From Candidatus Rifleibacteriota bacterium (GTDB taxonomy: Bacteria > Riflebacteria > Ozemobacteria > Ozemobacterales > Ozemobacteraceae): a stretch of DNA of 8,888 nt. This document shows positions 5,640 to 8,888 of this stretch, piece by piece. The notes under the pieces are model-generated. The model did not search any database and had not been told where the DNA came from. It saw only the letters and a list, made by a program, of their open reading frames with translations. Each line of letters opens with the position of its first letter. Within the stretch, counting starts at the first letter, position 1. Both the position numbers and the translations under genes were made by a program. The stretch spans positions 1 to 8,888 of the forward strand of contig JAKJFO010000100.1 in the NCBI GenBank assembly GCA_022704885.1, read 5' to 3'.

Positions 5640-5665
5640 GTCTTTTTCAGCCAGGGCTGAAAGAC
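5640..5665 (+). other. Intercistronic hairpin just upstream of the motA ribosome site
   Basis: GTC-TTT (5640-5645) plus CAGC (5648-5651) pairs with GCTG-AAA-GAC (5656-5665): a 10-bp stem with a 2-base bulge and a 4-base loop. It ends directly before the AGGAG ribosome site (5666-5670). No T-run follows, so termination is unlikely. It could act in RNA processing, in protecting the motAB part of the message, or in setting motA translation. Confidence 0.4.
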
Positions 5666-5678
5666 AGGAGAATTTCCT

Positions 5679-6482
5679 TTGGATAACAATACCGTACTGG
5701 GCACATTGCTGGGATTCCTGCTGATCGCCATCGGGATCAAAATGGATGGCAATCTGAGTGCCTTCATCAATATTCCATCCGTATTCATCGTATTTGGTGG
5801 CGGACTCTCGGCCATGGCGGTCGCATTCAGCAGCGAGCGCATGCGTGCGGCCCTGAACATGATCAAATTCTGCTACATGGCTCCAAAGGAATACAACTAC
5901 ATGAAACTGATCAGCAGTATTCTGCTGACCGCCGACGTTGCGCGAAAAGAGGGCATTCTTGCCCTCGATTCGCGGATCGCCGAAATCGAAGAGCCTTTTT
6001 TTGCACGTGGTCTGCAGATGGTTGTCGATGGCGTAGATGTCAAACTCATTCAGGATATTCTCGATACCGAACTCGAAGCGCGCGCTGCCCGGCATGCCGA
6101 TATCAAAGGGGCGCTGGATTTCCTTGCTTCTGTCGTTCCAGCTTTCGGTATGATCGGCACAATCATGGGCCTGGTTGGTCTGCTCGGCAACCTCGATGAT
6201 CCGACTTCAATCGGCCCGAATATGGCGGTAGCTCTTATCACGACCTTTTATGGCGCTGTTTCGGCCAATCTGTTGTTCATTCCATACGGCAAAAAGGCTG
6301 AAGAACGAAGTGTTGCCGAGCAGATGTATGGCGAAATCATCTCGCGCGGCTGCATGTTGATCGCTGGTGGTATACACCCGCGCATCATTCAGGAGCGCCT
6401 GCTGGCCTTCATGTCTGACCGCTCGCGCGTGCAGTTCAACGAACTCCATCTCTCAGAGGAACTTGGTCAGGGCGGCGGCTGA
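5679..6482 (+). CDS. motA: Flagellar motor stator protein MotA (PomA/MotP-like)
   Basis: MotA forms the ring of the inner-membrane stator and, with MotB, lets ions through to turn the flagellar rotor. The start is TTG at 5679, with AGGAG (5666-5670) 8 bases upstream; no ATG fits as well. The 267-residue product has four membrane segments (~5-21, 32-50, 145-170, 182-203) and a cytoplasmic loop between the second and third with 'ARKEGILALDSRI' and the 'RGLQMVVDG' helix. The signature 'VVPAFGMIGTIMGLV' carries P154, and 'GPNMAVALITTFYGA' leads to P202. These prolines have the same spacing as P151/P199 of Vibrio PomA. T161 and T189 match the positions of PomA T158 and T186, tied to sodium transport, so sodium coupling is likely (inference). 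Its stop overlaps the motB start as TGATG. ExbB/TolQ is ruled out by the four-segment layout and the motB partner. Confidence 0.95.
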   Translation: MDNNTVLGTLLGFLLIAIGIKMDGNLSAFINIPSVFIVFGGGLSAMAVAFSSERMRAALNMIKFCYMAPKEYNYMKLISSILLTADVARKEGILALDSRIAEIEEPFFARGLQMVVDGVDVKLIQDILDTELEARAARHADIKGALDFLASVVPAFGMIGTIMGLVGLLGNLDDPTSIGPNMAVALITTFYGAVSANLLFIPYGKKAEERSVAEQMYGEIISRGCMLIAGGIHPRIIQERLLAFMSDRSRVQFNELHLSEELGQGGG

Positions 6483-7219
6483 TGAAAAGAAGAAAGTCTG
6501 AAGAAGTTTCGGCGCCATTATGGTTTGTATCATTTGCAGACCTGATGACGAACATGCTCTGCTTCTTCGTCATGCTGTTCGCTTTCTCATCGCTCGATTC
6601 TCCAAAAAAGCGTCAGGAAAGCGAATCGCGTGACGAAAAATTTCATGCCGTATTCAGCATCAACTCGGCGCAGGGTTCGAGTCAATGGCTTACCCACGGT
6701 GGCAAGGGCATTCTGCTGACACCGGCTTCGCGCAAGAGCGAGATTCCGCATCTGGTCAAGAAGGTCAAGAATCAGCTGCGCAAGACGCCGGCGGCCGATC
6801 GTATGCTGGTTATGGCTGCCGATCAGATGGTAAAGATCGAGATTCCTTCGAACGTTCTCTTCGAAAGCGGCAGTGCCGAAATGAAGCGTGGTGCCGAAGA
6901 TGTGTTGATCTCGCTGGTGCCGGTACTGAGCACTATCGACAATCACATACGTATCGATGGTCATACCGATGACCAGCCGACACGCAGCAGTACTTACCTG
7001 TCGAACTGGGAACTCTCGACTGCCCGCGCCTGCTCGGTGGTGCGCTTTTTCGTCGATAAAATGCAGCAGGACCCAGAACGCTTTTCTGCTCAGGGTTACG
7101 GCGAATTCCGGCCAAAAGTACCTAATATCAGTCCAGAAAATCGCGAGATCAACCGTCGCGTTGAAATCATCGTTCTTTCGACCAAAAAGAAAGTTATCAG
7201 GGATTTCAGCTGGGAATAA
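6482..7219 (+). CDS. motB: Flagellar motor stator protein MotB (PomB-like)
   Basis: MotB anchors the stator to peptidoglycan and carries the ion-binding aspartate. The 245-residue protein has a basic N-terminus, then a single membrane segment in 'PLWFVSFADLMTNMLCFFVML' whose D20 is the conserved ion-binding residue. The 'CFFVML...FSSLD' stretch, with Cys27 seven residues after D20, resembles PomB (D24/C31) more than E. coli MotB. A short charged plug-like linker (residues ~39-60) follows. The C-terminal OmpA-like domain (~115-235) shows 'VLFESGSAEM', 'IDGHTDDQPT' (D163/D164), 'SNWELSTARA' and 'NREINRRVEII', the peptidoglycan-binding signature. The length is below E. coli MotB (308) because the linker is shorter. 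Translation is coupled to motA by a 1-base stop/start overlap. The gene ends its transcript at a hairpin facing the convergent TPR gene. Confidence 0.95.
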   Translation: MKRRKSEEVSAPLWFVSFADLMTNMLCFFVMLFAFSSLDSPKKRQESESRDEKFHAVFSINSAQGSSQWLTHGGKGILLTPASRKSEIPHLVKKVKNQLRKTPAADRMLVMAADQMVKIEIPSNVLFESGSAEMKRGAEDVLISLVPVLSTIDNHIRIDGHTDDQPTRSSTYLSNWELSTARACSVVRFFVDKMQQDPERFSAQGYGEFRPKVPNISPENREINRRVEIIVLSTKKKVIRDFSWE

Positions 7220-7220
7220 A

Positions 7221-7240
7221 ACCGGGCCCTTAAGGCTGGT
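7221..7240. terminator. Possible bidirectional terminator between motB and the TPR gene
   Basis: ACCGG-(G)-CC (7221-7228) pairs with GGCTGGT (7234-7240), including one G-T pair and a bulged G. Read on the minus strand, the stem runs straight into TTTTATT, a fair intrinsic terminator for the TPR operon. On the plus strand a T-run (TTTTT, 7251-7255) lies about 10 bases past the stem, which is weaker. The stem overlaps the last codons of the TPR gene and starts 1 base after the motB stop. Confidence 0.5.
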
Positions 7241-8033
7241 CTGTAAAAGCTTTTTGTCGCGCGTCGCCTAACAGCTGACGTGCCTTTTTTATTTCGGCAT
7301 CACTGAAACCGCCGGGCTCTGGTGCAGCCAGCAGTGGCCCCAGTATGTCAATCACCTGCCGGTAGCGTTTCATGTGAAACGCTGATTCAGCACGTCCAAT
7401 TAGAAACCGGCGACTGGCCGGCTCTGAAGCCAGCAGCTGCGAATAAAAAAGATAGGCTTTGTGAAAATTGCCTTCGTTAAAAGCCTGCTCAGCTATGTCA
7501 GCCACCGGCTGTGTCGTAAAAATGCTCTCTGTCGAAGGGTGCGGCATGGGCAGGGCGACCTCGGCCGTTGCCAGCGCCGGATCGATGACGTAGCCTGATG
7601 TGTGAGTGAATCCCGGGCCAAAGTAACCGCGTTTAAAATACCCGGCAGTTTCGTATTCATTGCTGTCTGGCGGTTGTAATGGCACTGTTGACAGTGTTCC
7701 GCTGCGGTATTCGATTTCGCGAATCAGGCCGGTGTATTCGACAACCAGCGGGTGTCGTGGCATTATCGCGTGCGCCCGGGTGAAATGCTGCTTTGCCTTG
7801 AAATAATCGCCATGATTGAATGCGCTCATGCCGGCGAGCAGAAGCGCCTGAAAGTCATCTGGGAAAAAACGCAGATAACTGTCTGCTTCTCTGGCGGCAT
7901 CCTGATAACGGCCGGCCTGATAAAGCCGTTCAGCTTCGCGCAGCTGAGGCTGCAATTCGCTGCCGTCAAGGCAGGCAGCAGAGAGCACCAGCAATCCGGC
8001 CAGCGCTGAAGCGCAAACATGCGTGATACGCAT
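7230..8033 (-). CDS. Exported TPR-repeat protein, downstream of PilO-like gene
   Basis: The 267-residue product begins MRITHV and has a hydrophobic signal segment to about residue 20 ending LSAAC, which could be a relaxed lipobox or a plain signal peptidase I site. TPR-like helix pairs follow: 'AERLYQAGRYQDAAREADSYLRFFP', 'ALLLAGMSAFNHGDYFKAKQHFTRA', and later 'AEQAFNEGNFHKAYLFYSQLLA' and 'GRAESAFHMKRYRQVIDILGPLL'. Between them is a ~75-residue Tyr/Pro/Gly-rich, probably extended, region. The start at 8033 is preferred because GAGGA lies 9 bases upstream. An ATG at 8042 overlaps the previous stop as ATGA but has the ribosome site touching it. TPR lipoproteins such as PilF help pilus secretins assemble, and the operon with a PilO-like gene makes a similar role attractive, but this is inference. 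The last gene of its operon. Confidence 0.85.
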   Translation of the reverse strand: MRITHVCASALAGLLVLSAACLDGSELQPQLREAERLYQAGRYQDAAREADSYLRFFPDDFQALLLAGMSAFNHGDYFKAKQHFTRAHAIMPRHPLVVEYTGLIREIEYRSGTLSTVPLQPPDSNEYETAGYFKRGYFGPGFTHTSGYVIDPALATAEVALPMPHPSTESIFTTQPVADIAEQAFNEGNFHKAYLFYSQLLASEPASRRFLIGRAESAFHMKRYRQVIDILGPLLAAPEPGGFSDAEIKKARQLLGDARQKAFTDQP

Positions 8034-8038
8034 TGCTG

Positions 8039-8365
8039 TCATTCCTCAGAAGGATCTTTAACATTGTTCCAGTCAATGTCTTCGTCGATGACTACCGGTT
8101 CAAAAGCGGTTTCTGATGCCGGAGCAGCTTCGCCCAGCGGTCGGTCGAAACCCTCAGGCTGATCCGGAGACAGCTGCATCGGCTGCCCGGCGCCAGGACC
8201 GCTCTGATGCTCAAGATCCCAGGAGTCGCCCTTGAGATAATCATCAGGTGGTTCATAGTTTTCCTGACTGGTGACATGCTGATAGGCCTGGTTGGCAGTT
8301 ACCAGAAAAATCGCCAGCAATATGAACACGACTCCCCATTTCCAGGTTTCGTTTCCGTTCTGCAT
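8039..8365 (-). CDS. Small bitopic membrane protein with acidic, proline-rich tail
   Basis: This 108-residue protein has a short polar N-terminus, one membrane segment at ~residues 9-25 (WGVVFILLAIFLVTA), and a tail of ~80 residues, rich in Asp, Glu, Pro and Gln and probably disordered, ending in DPSEE. A GAGGAG ribosome site lies 7 bases before the ATG. It follows the PilO-like gene by 24 bp and is coupled to the TPR gene. Its position after pilO is where pilP stands in many type IV pilus operons, but there is no lipobox and no PilP-like domain. I do not recognise the family; it may be a lineage-specific accessory of the pilus inner-membrane platform. Confidence 0.8.
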   Translation of the reverse strand: MQNGNETWKWGVVFILLAIFLVTANQAYQHVTSQENYEPPDDYLKGDSWDLEHQSGPGAGQPMQLSPDQPEGFDRPLGEAAPASETAFEPVVIDEDIDWNNVKDPSEE

Positions 8366-8389
8366 GTGTGTCTCCTCGGTTTTAAGCTG

Positions 8390-8888
8390 CTAATTGCCGC
8401 TCTCAGCAACTGGAAAATTCATGATCAGCGTGCCTTTGACGATTCCATCGCTTTTCAGCAGCAGGTCCATAGACCTGACTGCACTTACCGGCATGCCACG
8501 GCCGGCGTCGCTGAGGAACTTACCAAAAGAACGATAGGTCGATGTGAAAGTCATTTTGACCGGTATGATTTCGACGCCGGGCCATTCTTCATCATCATCA
8601 GCCGCGAGACCTACCGGCATGCCCTGTTCATCGAGCTGTGGCAGTTCCTGCGTGCCTTCCGGGGCCTGAGGCGGGTTGTCAGAAATCATGCTGTCATCAT
8701 TGGCCTTTACTCTGAACGAAGGCAGCATCGAGTAGGAATTGAGCCGCAGGCTTTTGCCGCCAAGATCTAGAATCGAGCGAAGCAGAGCGGCCTCCTGACC
8801 GGCCAGCAGAAGTTTGTTGTTGCGCACTGGGGCATCTTCACCCTTTACTCGCGCTTTCAATGTTTCGTTTTCTGTATCGAGGGCCTCC
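8390..8888 (-). CDS. pilO: PilO-like pilus inner-membrane platform protein (5' end outside window)
   Basis: The frame is open to the right edge, so the visible 165 residues are the C-terminal part and the start is off the window. A TTG at 8860 is in frame but has no reason to be the start, because a coiled-coil-like stretch (EALDTENETLKARV) continues before it. After that come 'LLLAGQEAALLRSILDLGGKSLRLNSYSMLP', a ~50-residue acidic, Pro-rich insertion, and a ferredoxin-like end: 'IPVKMTFTSTYRSFGKFLSDA', 'PVSAVRSMDLLLKSDGIVKGTLIMNFPV'. This matches PilO/GspM-type proteins ('v..tG.Y..l..FL..L', then 's...l......l.....i.fy'). PilO pairs with PilN in the periplasm to link the pilus motor platform to the secretin. 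The N-terminal membrane helix should lie just outside the window, probably after pilM/pilN-like genes. Confidence 0.68.
   Translation of the reverse strand, partial: EALDTENETLKARVKGEDAPVRNNKLLLAGQEAALLRSILDLGGKSLRLNSYSMLPSFRVKANDDSMISDNPPQAPEGTQELPQLDEQGMPVGLAADDDEEWPGVEIIPVKMTFTSTYRSFGKFLSDAGRGMPVSAVRSMDLLLKSDGIVKGTLIMNFPVAESGN

Noticed and set aside
5547..6095. A 182-codon minus-strand open frame opposite motA and the preceding gene
   Set aside because: It runs across a gene boundary and is antisense to motA, whose family membership is certain.
5679..7219. ExbB/ExbD or TolQ/TolR instead of MotA/MotB
   Set aside because: The first protein has the four-segment MotA layout and the second has a full OmpA-like peptidoglycan-binding domain, which ExbD/TolR lack.
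8207..8770. A 187-codon plus-strand open frame opposite the small membrane protein and PilO-like genes
   Set aside because: It crosses two minus-strand genes with good starts and a PilO-like C-terminal pattern; no ribosome site or domain supports it.
1..8888. CRISPR arrays, insertion sequences, tRNA genes or phage remnants
   Set aside because: No regularly spaced repeats, transposase-like frames, terminal inverted repeats or tRNA cloverleaf were seen; gene packing is dense and looks chromosomal.

Overview
The window looks like chromosome of a diderm (Gram-negative-type) bacterium of moderate GC content. The signs are secreted and lipidated proteins, a flagellar stator with an OmpA-type peptidoglycan-binding domain, and parts of a type IV pilus / type II secretion-like apparatus. 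No rRNA, marker protein or mobile element fixes the taxon. The gene mix (scattered minor-pilin cassettes, a PilO-like gene, PomA/PomB-like stator genes) would suit a deep-branching, little-cultured phylum. A Riflebacteria-like lineage is one guess, held weakly.

Layout. (1) 1-1484, plus strand: the 3' end of one exported protein gene and a complete second one, 23 bp apart. Their C-terminal ~125 residues align, so they look like tandem paralogues. A 15-bp hairpin with a GCAA loop follows. (2) 1597-2644, plus strand: tilS, coding for the tRNA-Ile lysidine synthetase, behind an extended -10 promoter. (3) 3999-2619, minus strand: three tightly coupled small genes for pseudopilin / minor-pilin-like proteins in the order I/V-like, J/W-like, K/X-like. 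They are convergent with tilS and overlap its end. (4) 4000-4127: a divergent control region with a strong minus-strand promoter that would make the pilin operon leaderless, an 11-bp direct repeat at 40-bp spacing, and a possible sigma-28-like promoter facing right. (5) 4128-7219, plus strand: a lipoprotein with a carboxypeptidase-regulatory-like domain fused to a cytochrome c-like domain with a CX4CH site, then an exported protein with a long Ala/Lys/Thr-rich linker, then motA and motB. (6) 8888-7230, minus strand: a PilO-like gene running off the window, a small bitopic membrane protein and an exported TPR protein, ending at a possible bidirectional terminator shared with motB.

How the genes fit together. 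The window is dominated by the cell envelope and surface motility. MotA and MotB form one stator complex, whose residues point to sodium coupling. The minor-pilin cassette and the PilO-like operon probably serve one type IV pilus or secretion machine. The lipoprotein and linker protein upstream of motA have no known role in a stator; their placement is the main open question. I did not find a clear new defence, mobile or biosynthetic system. The most notable points are the leaderless pilin promoter, the CX4CH lipoprotein/stator gene string, and the paralogous secreted proteins at the left edge.
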